Assembly (NCBI GenBank): GCA_016617785.1
Contig: JADILM010000003.1
Span: 1,674,001 to 1,738,000 of the forward strand
DNA from: Sporobolomyces roseus
Taxonomy: Eukaryota > Basidiomycota > Microbotryomycetes > Sporidiobolales > Sporidiobolaceae
Reading direction: 5' to 3'
DNA: 64,000 nt
The notes under the pieces are model-generated. The model did no database searches. It worked only from the letters and a program-made list of their open reading frames with translations, and was not told the DNA's origin. Each line of letters opens with the position of its first letter. The stretch's first letter is position 1. Of this stretch, positions 41,018 through 51,473 are shown in pieces. Both the position numbers and the translations under genes were made by a program.

Positions 41018-44000
41018 ATGACGGGCCACGGCAATCGCTGTCAATGTCGCTGTAGGACTTGTAAGCAGCTACCCGAGGGGTTCAAACTACTCCATCCTTC
41101 AACTCGGAAGCGGCATCTCGCAGCAGAAGCCAAAGCGGACAGCAAATTTCGAACCTCCGCTTCTCCCAGTCTCCTACCCTCGACACCTCCTCTTTCTCCT
41201 CCCTCATCTCCGCTTCACCACTCGTCGCGATCCGAACATCTTCACAGTCCCTCGCAACATGGCGAGGTTCCGCTCGTCGCACCTTCTGACGACTCTTCAA
41301 AGCTCTCCTCGACAGCTTGCTGCTCGAATGCCTGTCCAATGGAAGCTGTACGCAGAGAAGCGGTCAAGGAGGCAGTGGCGATTCGTACTTCGGGACACCG
41401 AGAGGGGGAGATTCAAGGGAAGTCAACATATCAGGCTGTCAAGCAAGACGACATCGGTTCGTCTCTCCTTCTCTCTCGACGTATTGTTCGCCTTGCTCAT
41501 ATCTTGTCGCGGCAGTCGATACAATCATCTGGATTATCATCTCTATCATCGCCCTTCTCTACTGCGACAGCCGACTCAGCCGTGAGCTTGCCAGCAAGTT
41601 GCTCAGCGTCGGTTCGGCTATTCTCGATTCTCTCGGCAAACTCCCTTCCCTTCGCAAGTTCCTACCACCCTCTGCCTCACCGCGCTATCCTTCCCTCTTT
41701 CCCGTCGATATTCGTACCGCCCTCAAGCATCTCAATGTCGAGCCGGTCCTCGAACAGCAGATCTGCTGTCCGAAATGTTTCGCCCTTTACCCTATCTCTC
41801 GCTCAAGGCCCACCTGCTCAGCCCGTTCCGCTCCGCGATCACGTCCCTGTCATTCTCGCCTGCGACATCCGTCAGGTCAACCAATCCGATTGTTCTCAGC
41901 TCAACGCATCGACACATGGCTCGCAGAACGGTTAGCAAACCCTGCTTTCGAAGAAGCTCTCCAACCTCGCAGCTTTCAAGGTATTTCAAGCGTTTCGGAT
42001 ATCCAGCAAAGTCGATTCTGGAAGAACTTCAGAGATGGAGAGGGGAAAGAATTCTTTGTTGGAGATGGAAAACTGGGATTCAGTTTATACGTCGATTGGT
42101 TCAATCCGCTCGGGAATAAAGCAGGTGGTGCGCTTCTCCCTCTTTCTTCAGAACGCAGCGACGATATTGAGTCTCCCGGTATCAACAGGAAAAAGCCTTT
42201 CTTTCGGTACTATCGCCCTCTTCTGCTTGAATCTTCCTCTCTCCCTTCGTCTCAAACCCGAAAATATCTTCCTCTATACCGTTACTCCCGGTCCTCACGA
42301 ACCTTCCACAACTCAGCTCAACCATCTTCTACGCTCTCTCGTCGACGACCTTCTCCGCTTCTGGTCTCCCGGTGTCAAATTGCCGACCGCATCCTCCCCC
42401 GAGGGTAGACTCTTCCGAGCTGCTCTAATCAACCTCGTCGCCGATCTTCCCGCTGCTCGCAAAACAGCAGGTTTCGCCAGTCACGCCGCCAACCTCTTCT
42501 GCTCGTGGTGCTTCCTCAGCAAAGCCGACATCGGAAACCTCGATCCGCACTCGTGGGAGCGCCGACACCGTCAAGCTCATCTCGAGGCAGAGAGGATCTG
42601 GCTCGACGCTCAAACGCAAACCGCTCGAGGTCGTTGTTTGACAGCAACTGGAGTGAGATGGTCGATTCTCAACGAGTTACCCTACTGGGACGCAACACGA
42701 ATGGTTATTCTCGACATCATGCACAACCTCTCCGGCGTGATGCAGTGCCATGCAATGGAGATCTTCGGCTTCGGAGGAGATATGAAGAGGTTTGCGAAGA
42801 AGAAAGCGGAAAGGGAGGCAGATGATGAGAGCGAGTCGAGCGAGGGAGAAAGCTCTGAGGAGCAAACAGAAGAGGAGGAGGCGGGTTCCGAAGAGTGGGA
42901 GAGGGAAAGGAAAGGCTTAGTGGAGGAATCGGTAATGGTCAATAGAAAAGGAATCTCGCTCAAACTAGGAAGATCGAAGATCGAATCGACCCTGCTCCCC
43001 AGCCCTTCTTTCGCCAACACATCCTTCCCTCTCGACGACGAATCCGAAGACGATACCTTTCCTGCCCCTCGATCCCATCTTTCGCAATTTTCTCTCGCTA
43101 CCCTTCGATCGACTATTTCTTCGACATCCATTCCCTCATGGATTGATCGACCTCCTACCAACCTAGGTGAACCATCGCATGGCAAGATCAAATCCGACAC
43201 TTGGTTCAAGCTCTACCAAATCTTCATTCCTCTAGCGGCGTGTCAAGTTTGGCAGCCAAGGTCAGATGGTCAGCTCGAGAATCTCTTCGCTCTTGTCTGC
43301 GCCATCAACCTCACTTCCTCTCACACCGTCACTCCCTCCCTCCCTTCTGCTCTCGCTCGATATCTCCTTTCCTACCTCAATTCGCTGCGAGAGCTTCATC
43401 CACAAATTCACCTTCGACCAAATCATCATTACATGCTGCACATTCCGGGGATGATTGAGCGAGTGGGATCATTGGCTTCACTGGCGGCGTGGGCAGGAGA
43501 GCGACTCAATCAAGAACTTGGCGGAGCAATGAACAACGGCAAGACTCGTGAGTTTCCCGCTTCCTCGCCTCAGCATCAGCAGATACTGATAATCTTCCCA
43601 GCAGATGATATGGCTGGCACCATGATGAAGCGCTTTATTCGCCTCGCTCGTCTTCGAGAGGTCGTCCGATTGAACCTCCCAAAATTCCCGACAGCTTTCA
43701 CTTCCCTTCGATCGATCCTTTCGTCTCTCTTCGGCATTCCCTTCACCTCAGTCATTGACGAACATCTTCCTCCCCCGGTCTCAACTTCGCATTCTCGAAA
43801 GACGAGATCAGACTCGGTTCTCGACAAGCGAACCTACGCCTCTCTATCCCGCTACCTCCACTCTCGATCTCCCTCGTATCCTTGGACCTCTGCCTTTGAC
43901 TACAAAGCTCTGATGTTGCCCTTCATGCCACTCGCACCCATACTTCCCCGAGATTGTGATTCTCTCTCCTCGACTCAAAAAGATCAACATACATTTTCGA

Positions 44001-44362
44001 CTCGCCGGCATCATGTCGGCAACTCACACGTCCTCCTTCGACATCCTCGGACCGGTCGTCACTCCCTCGCATCGATCATCTTCATGTTCAAGCACACCAG
44101 GGTTCAAGATGGTGCGGAAGAAGAAGAAGTATTCATTGCAGTTCGACTCTTCGGTGAGCTCGGCGACGAGGTGGAATCTCCGTTCACTCGATACGGTGAT
44201 TTACACGCGTCGTTGTGCGGACCGCTTCAAGAGGAGACAAGCGCAGTCTTCGCGCTTCGCGATATCGTATGTCACCTAGCAGTCCTCCCTCTCAAAGCTG
44301 GTAGTATTCCCCGAGTTGCTGTAGACACCGTAGCTTGTATCAAACTGAGAACTGTTACTTGA
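41018..44362 (+). CDS. Tnp2-type CACTA transposase
   Basis: Catalyses cut-and-paste movement of the element. Four exons, 41018-41456, 41516-42124, 42189-43547, 43605-44362, total 1,054 residues. The first intron uses a GTTCGT donor. The last acceptor is a CAGCAG pair (exon start 43602 or 43605), both in frame. Recognisable blocks: an N-terminal Cys-rich motif (CQCRCRTCK), QQICCPKCFALYP, DWFNPLGNKAGKSLSFGTIA, LRLKPENIFLYTVTPGPHEP, CSWCFLSKADIGNLDPHSWE, RWSILNELPYWDATR followed by ILDIMHNLSGVMQCHAMEIF, an acidic linker (about 35 residues rich in Glu/Ser), PNHHYMLHIPGMIERVG and ERLNQELGGAMNNGK. These match the Tnp2-type transposases abundant in basidiomycetes. ATG lies 24 bp inside the left inverted repeat. 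No disabling change seen. Confidence 0.88.
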
Positions 44363-44663
44363 GACGCATGATCGAGAGACTTTTTGAATCTTCAGTCTCG
44401 TTCCTTCGAGAGTCGAAAGTCAATTTTCCCATTTTCAACATTGAGAATAGCTAGCGTTCGGAGTCAATGAGAGGGAGGCAGGAAACGATACAGGAATTTT
44501 GACACGGAAGCTGAGTGACGACATCGAGCCTGAAGCTACGAAGGGTAGGAAGAGTTGAGCGAGGAAACTTGAAATTTGACAAGGTTGATGAGTCTAGTTC
44601 CGATCAAATCATATGTCAGCTGCTTGAAGATCCTGGTGTATAGTGAGACTGACAACACACTGA
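44363..44663. other. Transposon internal spacer, 300 bp
   Basis: Between the transposase stop and the end of the small minus-strand gene. Nothing recognised. Confidence 0.4.
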
Positions 44664-44979
44664 TCAATCCTTTTGAGCGCTGGAGAACCAGAGCAGTTCG
44701 GCTTCTCCCTCATAAAATTTCTTTCCATCGTATCGCGAGACACGCTGATTCCTCAGCTCCACCTTGACCCATTCATCAATGTTCTCCGTCGCATAGACCG
44801 CTGGTTGCTTCTTGGGTTGGGGTAGACTTGCGCGAAGCCGGAGAGCGATGAAGGTGAATGTGCGCAAAGCAAGGTCTGAAGCGGCTTTCAGTAAGCGTTG
44901 ACGGGCGAGAGATCATCTAGGACTCACCAGCTACGACATTAGCTACGACCTTCGACTGCTTGCGAGCTATTCTATCCAT
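44664..44979 (-). CDS. Small transposon-encoded protein, 87 aa (tentative)
   Basis: Two exons, 44979-44928 and 44875-44664, joined across a 52-nt intron (donor GTGAGT, acceptor TTCAG) into an 87-residue frame. It begins MDRIARKQSKVVANVVADLA, has a hydrophobic/basic helix (LRTFTFIALRLRASLPQ), and ends KKFYEGEAELLWFSSAQKD. Ten of its first thirty-four residues or so are basic or hydroxylated; no known domain. Support is the clean splice signals and continuous frame. It could be an accessory DNA-binding factor of the element or a chance frame. Confidence 0.45.
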
Positions 44980-45444
44980 TTGAAGAGTCGATAGCTTGAG
45001 AAACAGTTGACGAGAGAAATTGAGCGGGGGGTTTGACCGTTTGTGAGTCGTAAGGAGTTTACTTGAGTTCCCAGGCTCCTAATAAAGCACTAGCAGCGAT
45101 CTGCGAGCCCAGCATCAAGGAGTCGAGGTGGCAGGCAGGGACAAAACGAAATTGCGAGATTCATCGCACAGCGCGCAGTCGAGGGCTTAAACGGTCGAGT
45201 AGGTCGATCTGGCGGTCTTCTGATTGATCGGGAAGCATCGTTGTAGGTGGAAGAGCATGAGAGGAGACTGAAGAGGGAACTTTTCGAATCTCAGTCTCGC
45301 TCGTCTGATTTCTTCGCGTCAGAAGCTAGTCGATGTTACTATCAGTGATTACAGTTGGCACAAAGCGTCGACAATTTTTTTTTCTTGTAGAAGCAGACAG
45401 GAAAGTGAGGAATCGATTGAAACAAAAATACACGAAACTAAAGT
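44980..45444. other. Transposon internal spacer, 465 bp
   Basis: Between the small gene and the stop of the 547-aa gene. It probably holds the small gene's upstream region and the 3' UTR of the larger gene. A nine-base T run sits near 45376. No open frame of note. Confidence 0.4.
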
Positions 45445-47281
45445 CTAAAGTTCATCCTCCCAATCTGCATCCGCCTCACTCGTCTCGCCTTGTCCATAAA
45501 GAAAGGCACTCTCATCAAGCAACATCCCAACATGATCGACGCCATCCTCCTCTCCGCTTCCGTCGTTATCCGAGCTCTCCTCTGCCTCAGTCTCCTCTGC
45601 CTCAGTCTCCTCCGCCATAGACTCGTCACTATCGACAATCGAGGCGACAGACGGAGCTTGAGCGGCACGTCGACCATTCCTGCCGGTCGAGTGTTGCGAC
45701 GTACTCCGCTCAACGGGCGCTTGGCGAGAAGATTTGGTAGTTCCAGCTGCGAAAGCGTCGACGAGTGCTTTCCCGGCTTGTCTGTCCTTGACAAAGTCGT
45801 CGACACTGACGCGACGAGCGGGGCTGAGCTGCTTGAGCGTTGCCGGCGGAAGTCGTTCGAGGAAGAAGCTGTCGTAAAGATTCGTAGGTAGTCCGAGGGG
45901 TATCCGATTGATAAGAGTCGGGGAGAGGAGAGTGTCGTAAAGGAAGCTGTACTCATGTCAAACAGGTCAACAAACTACTCGAAAACATCGACGAATAGGA
46001 GGAAACGTACAGACGAGGCGCACGAGAAGCTCCTCGACGCTTGGAGGTCATCGCAACTGACATCCGTACTTGCCGTTCCACCTCGGTCATCAGATCCTGG
46101 AGATCAGAAGACCACCAATCGGGTACGGTGCAATTGACAGAGTCACCGCCAGTTGGAGAACGTGTTGCGAAAATGTTCGGCATGAGATGAGAAGTGTGAT
46201 CCTTGAAGATTGCGAGCAAGACCGGGTCCATTTCGGTCGTGCAAAGATACGCGTAGTATTCTTGCATTGTCTAGTAAAGAGAGAGCTTGTCAGCCAGAAA
46301 GAAGAAAGCAGTGAAAAGCGAAAGTTCAACTCACGCGTTTTCGAAGCTGTCGCATACAATCCTCAGCGGCTGCATCCTTTCTCGATCCTTCACTCTTTCC
46401 TGCTTTCCGTTCTCGGGGTTCAATAGTGCTCTTGATGTGGTGAACGAGAATCTTCCGGATGATGAGAGGTTGACTGAGAGGCGGGAGATCCGTGACCGAT
46501 AGATTGTGGTATTGTCCAGTTTTGGCAGCCATGACCAACGTCTTCTCAACGAACAACAGCATTATCTCGTTCACTCGATCGCGAGGATTTGCTGAGAAGT
46601 CCCAAGTGATGCGAGGAAGTTTCCACCTAGCGAGACAAGAGAGGAGATACTGGTGATAATCTTGGTCGATGGTGTCTTGGTACTTAATTGGGAGGTCGAA
46701 GGTCGAAGTAGGGTCGAAAGGTGTGCTGCTATCGAGAGGAGGGAGAGAGGCATCCGTAGGGAACTCTTGCTCGATTTGGTCGCAGGCTGCCGAAGCGAGG
46801 GGGGGAGGAAAGGCGGTCGTGGCTGTCGGACGGTTCGTGAGTAGTCGGAAGTGCTTGTAGATTACGAGCTAAAACACGATGGAATGGTCAGCTCAAGCGA
46901 TGATACGCGGAAAAAAGTAACAGCTCTACTCACCTTCAAGTGCTGGTAACCGCTGATATCGACGTCTCTCAATGTAGCGTCCCATTGATCAACTTTCGAC
47001 GTCCGTATCGACGACGGTGAAGATCTCTCCTTCGTCGGAGACCGTTTTTCCTTCGCATTTCCTTCAGACGTATCATTCGATGACGTTACAATCCCCGCCC
47101 GCTTTTCCTCGAGAGCCTTGAAGCGAGTCTCATTGCGAGTGTCGCTGACGATGAGGTGCGACATGATCTTGGCGAGCGAGGATTCGAGGGATTGAAACTT
47201 TGCATCGGGGAGAGGGCAGGAGGAAGGGGTGGTCGAAAGAGGATGCTTTGTACGTTTTGGGCGAGGACTTGATGTAGGCAT
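45445..47281 (-). CDS. Second transposon protein, 547 aa, unknown family
   Basis: Four exons: 47281-46934, 46868-46335, 46270-46011, 45946-45445; all GT-AG and in frame. The N-terminus is basic (PRPKRTKHPL, nuclear-signal-like), followed by a helix with regular Leu/Ile spacing (FQSLESSLAKIMSHL). A conserved-looking central part includes LARWKLPRITWDFSANPRDR, then LLIIRKILVHHIKS-like sequence and EYYAYLCTTEMDPVL. The last ~60 residues are acidic with an EETEA repeat and end EADADWEDEL. I do not recognise the family. It begins 77 bp inside the right inverted repeat and points inward, opposite the transposase, the position held by the accessory (TnpA-like) gene in some CACTA elements; that role is inference. 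Confidence 0.72.
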
Positions 47282-47357
47282 GCTGACTTTGCGAGGGCGT
47301 TGATCGAGTGAAGGAGTGAAAAGCGACAAGTAGGACCGATGAAAGCGATGAAAGCCG

Positions 47358-47762
47358 ATAAATCGAGCGAAGAGGGCGAGAGAGGGAGTTGTTGATGTCA
47401 AGCAGCCATGGGAAAGGGATTGACCAGCCTCCCGAGCTAAATGAATCTGCAGGAAAAGCGAGCCGTTGAGAAAGTGGAGCTTCGAGGTTCGATCAAAGGG
47501 GAGAGACGTGTTCGAGACTCGAGAGGAAGGCGGTGAAGCTAGTGAACTGCTTGAGATTGGTGACTAGTAGGCTATTCGGCATTGATTCTAGGTGGAGTGG
47601 TAGGTTCGTTGGTTTAAGAGCGGACTTGAGTGGTGGAGATTCGGACTTAAAGTCCGAAATTTCGAGCGAACATAATGTCCGATAGATTTGGTCGGACGAG
47701 TAATGGACTTTGATTCCAAAGCTATTCCAATTGCAGCTGCGGACTTGTTTTTGCCCGCCGTG
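47358..47762 (-). repeat. Right terminal inverted repeat (405 bp)
   Basis: Inverse complement of the left repeat with a single mismatch (T47589). Confidence 0.95.
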
Positions 47763-47765
47763 AAA
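47763..47765. repeat. Target-site duplication AAA, right
   Basis: Follows the terminal GCCCGCCGTG; unit sequence resumes as AAAGTCTCTTG. Confidence 0.9.
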
Positions 47766-47820
47766 GTCTCTTGAACGTTTGAACTCTTTCCATTCTACCA
47801 TTCACTTATTCACGGCTCAG

Positions 47821-49467
47821 ATGGCTTCGTCCGACTTCCGAGTGCTCTCCGAATCACCGCTGAATGCAGAGCCGCCTCTCCCGACTCTCGCGAAGGACTT
47901 CTTCACCCCCACCGAATCTGCATTTCACCGAAATCATGGCGAAATTCTGAAGAAAGATGTGGAGACGTACCGACTTGTAATCTCGTCAGAGCTCGAGGGA
48001 ACAGAGATGAGGAATGTGCTGGAATTTCGAGATATCAAAGGATTCAGTAGAGTCGATGTCAATGCCAGCATGAGTTGTGCTGGGAATCGAAGGTCAGAGA
48101 TGAACGAGGAGAAAAAAGTCGAAGGGTTACAATGGGGTGGGAGGTGAGCACATCGGATCGTCGTTGCCATAGGAGAACGAAGCTGAATTGAATCTCGCGA
48201 ACTTTGCAGCGCGATCTTCAACTCCCTCTTCGCCGGGCCACTCTTGAGAGACGTCTTGAGCTCTGTAGGCATCAAGCTGGACGAACTCGAGAAGCGAGAT
48301 GATGTCGACAAGCTACACCTACATTTCGAAACGACTCAAAAGTGCGAAGATGCAGAGTTTTACGGCTCCTCGCTGCCTGTACGAATGGCTTTGTGAGTCT
48401 CTCACACGCGACCTACGGATCACTGCTAACGACCTCGCGTGTTTTCAGGGATCCTGAGCGACCCGTACTTCTCGCAACGCACATGAACGGAGTACCTTTG
48501 AACGAGAAACACGGAAAACCGTGTCGCCTCGTAGCTCCGGGCATCATAGGAGCTCGCTCAGTGAAGTGGCTCGAGCGAATAGTGCTGAGAGATCGACCTG
48601 TAAGTTTTCGCTTTCTTCCCTCGAATCGAATCTTCGAATTGACGAGTCATCTTTTTACAGTCTGACAACTTCTACATGACTCGAGACTGCAAGCTTTGCC
48701 CTGCTTCTCTGATTCAACTCATGCTGATGATCCATCGATCACAGACAAGATTCTGCCGCCTGAAGCGACTCCAGAAACGAAGGAAGAGTACTTGAAGAAA
48801 GTCGAGCCGCTGATGGAACTGCCGCTCAATTCGGAGATCTGTGAGCCTGCTGACGGTTCAAATGTCGAGCTCGGCGGCGCCAAGTCGATTCGGGTTCGAG
48901 GATATGCTCTCGGCTCTCACGGTAAGTCAGCCCACTCCTCCCAAAGCAACTCTGAACTGACTCTCTGTGCCCTCTCAGGTACACCTATTCAGTCCGTCAA
49001 TATCGCTCTAATTCCCTTACCTCTACCTTCTACCCCTTCTCAACCCGACACTTCTGCTGCATCTCCCGGAACCGACTTACCTCATCCCGAACAACATCAA
49101 ATCCGACTCTTCGCAAACTCGCTCTCAAGCAATCAATGGACGCAAGCGAGACTCGAGGATCACTTGTCGCATGGGGAGGGAGGGGGCTCGTTGGAGAAGA
49201 ATTGGGGCTGGACGCTGTTCTCTGCCTCTGTCGAAATTCCGAAAGAGCTTTCAGAACGAACAGGAGAAAGAGAGACGAAAGTCGCCCTCGTCGCTTATGC
49301 AGGTGAGTCTGAACCGTCTTGAAGTCTACCTCTCTGATGGTTTGGCTGAACAACCCTCTTTCGTCGCAGTCGACATCAACGGAGAAAAGCAGGAACTGCA
49401 AACAGCGTGGAATCTGAGAGGTGTCGCAGAGGCGGGCTGGTCTGTATCGCGAGTAAAGCTCAGCTGA
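47821..49467 (+). CDS. Sulfite oxidase-family enzyme (unit 2 copy)
   Basis: Same seven-exon structure including the GC-AG intron; 427 residues with Glu99 changed to Lys, 13 residues after the molybdenum-ligand Cys86. The transposon end is 58 bp upstream of the ATG, so this copy has lost its normal promoter context. Coding region otherwise intact. Confidence 0.85.
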
Positions 49468-49642
49468 GCGTGGAGTAATCGAAGGAAAGAAGTAGCACAA
49501 CAACTCGATCTTCGCGAGGAGAGACGAGATGCGAGTTTCGACCACTTCCTAGAAACTATGCGCGCAGATTCTACATTCTATGATTGACAACAGTTCTATG
49601 CTCTATACACTTCGTCAAACAGTATGATCCTCTTTCCAAGCA

Positions 49643-50017
49643 TCATCGTTGAGTTTCCCACTTTGACGGCTCTGGCCAAACTCTTCTGAACCATTCTCCT
49701 AGTCTCTTGTTCACGTCGAGCGCCACCGTCAGTCTCGGACTGTAGATGTCGTCGTTTAGAGCGAGAAAGGCTGGGGGTTGGTGGGAATTCTCGGAAATCG
49801 AAAGAGCGTTGAGCATTTCGGTTAAGGGCTCTCCACCTCCTTTGATCGAACGAAACGCTGCTGACGAGGACCCAATCGAGTACGAGTACCGTTGAATGAG
49901 CGAGATGGCCTAGAACGCGAGAATTGTCAGCGAGAGAATCGATGGTCGGTTGTGGGACGAAGCTACTCACGAAATCTCGACGAGACCCGTTCAGAGGAAG
50001 CTCGAAGTTGACTTCAG
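49643..50017 (-). pseudogene. Stealth-type 3' fragment (unit 2)
   Basis: Truncated at the unit 2/3 junction; same two exon pieces as in unit 1. Confidence 0.62.
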
Positions 50018-50289
50018 TCTGTCTTCACTCTGTTTTACGAACGCTTGAGCGTGTTCGACGTCGGAGTGGGAGATTTGGATTTCGAAGAAGCGGTCAAAGT
50101 TCAGCTCGTTTCTCACACTCGACGCTTTCTTTGCGCTTTCTCTCGAGTCGATGAAAGCTTGCCGACCGCGGCCAACAGCAACCGACGAAGGTAGCGTAAC
50201 GAATGGGGGGCATACTGTTGAGTAAGTGGATTATCGATCAACTACGACAGAAGTTCTCTACACAATATCTACAGCGAAACCCGCCTTCT

Positions 50290-50975
50290 TCAAGCGTATT
50301 CACGACCCTGCTGCTGTTTCTCCCATGAGCCGTTCCATCCCGCATCCCAAAGCTCGTTGACCGGAGTTTTCATCGATCCGTCGTCTCTCATCCACTTCCT
50401 TCGCAACCCGAGAATGACCGTTGTCAGACCGATCATCGTCAGGAGTGACCAACAAGCCCATCCAACACCCATCATCGTCTGGAGGAGAGTACAGACTAAG
50501 CCGAAGTTGTGAGGAGTTTGAACTTGAGGGGTCATGCAATGCGAGAGTTTGTTCATTTGGTTGTACGTGAGCTCGGCCATTCCCGCTGTGACAGATATGC
50601 AGAATCAGAGGTATTCGAGAAGTGTCGTCGGAAAGACTAGGAAACGCACTGGTTAAGAATACAAACAGAAATATTTCCGTCAGGAGGTGAAAGAAAGCCG
50701 TCGCCACCCAATGACCAGGTTTCGATGAAGAGAGGAAGAGGCTGCGACATCGGAGATCGTCAGTCACGCTCTTGAGAGTTCTGAAAAGTGACGGCGACTC
50801 ACATTCCGGGAATGAGCAAAGTCGAAAGACCCGAGACGAAGGCGAGGACCGCGATAGAAGGATTGCCTTGCAGGTCGTCGGAGACGAGCGCTCCGCAAGA
50901 GACTCCAAAGAGTACGAGGCAGAGGCAGGTGAAAGTGAGTTGAGCACTAACTCGGAGTGTTGCGAGAATTGCCAT
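50290..50975 (-). CDS. Four-pass membrane protein (unit 3 copy)
   Basis: Intact 186-residue copy, same sequence class as unit 2. Confidence 0.75.
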
Positions 50976-51473
50976 CGAGTCGAGGTTGCGAAGGGAATTG
51001 ATGAGATTGAGAAACAACTCGTCCAGTCCCCTCGACTGGTAGAGTCATTGTTGTGGTCGAGGGCCAAGGTAGAGAAGCATTCCGGCATTTGGACGACTTC
51101 AACGAGAGGAATTCTCGTAGTTCAATTCGAAATCATCACCTTTCCGAGCCCTTGGCCTGTCACTTTCACGTCTGATCGACATCCGAAAGTAGTTCTGTTT
51201 CGTAGAGGCTGTCTAGAAGCCAAGATCGGCTTGTTTCGACCATTCGAAGCATGAGAATCGAAGATTTACAGGAAAAAACGAAGGTTTAGTGGGACGGGGA
51301 CGCGGTGAAGTGGCTTTTGCTTGATGAAAATCCCTATGTAGATAGCTGTGATTCCACTGAGCGCATCATCAGCGAAGCAGATATCGAGTGAGACGCAAGA
51401 GATCAAGCGATTACAAAAGTCTCTTGAACGTTTGAACTCTTTCCATTCTACCATTCACTTATTCACGGCTCAG

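Larger units (their letters stand above)
40590..47762 (+). mobile_element. CACTA (En/Spm)-type DNA transposon, 7,173 bp, apparently complete
   Basis: Class II transposon inserted in unit 2. The ends are CACGGCGGGC... and its inverse complement, with 405-bp inverted repeats and a 3-bp AAA target duplication. The length check is exact: unit 2 exceeds a normal unit by 7,176 bp, that is 7,173 plus 3. It encodes a Tnp2-type transposase (+), a convergent 547-aa protein (-) and probably an 87-aa protein (-). The CAC terminus, 3-bp duplication and Tnp2 transposase together define the superfamily. Both large genes splice without stops, so the element may be autonomous. Confidence 0.93.
39189..50017 (+). 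repeat. Array unit 2, interrupted by a transposon
   Basis: 3,653 bp of unit sequence split at 40589/47763 by the CACTA element and its AAA duplication. Unit 2 has a private A at about 48113 that changes Glu99 to Lys in its sulfite oxidase. Confidence 0.95.

Noticed and set aside
45590..45625. Short tandem repeat CCTCAGTCTCCTCTG near the end of the second transposon gene
   Set aside because: It is coding (EETEA repeat of the acidic tail), not an independent repeat element.
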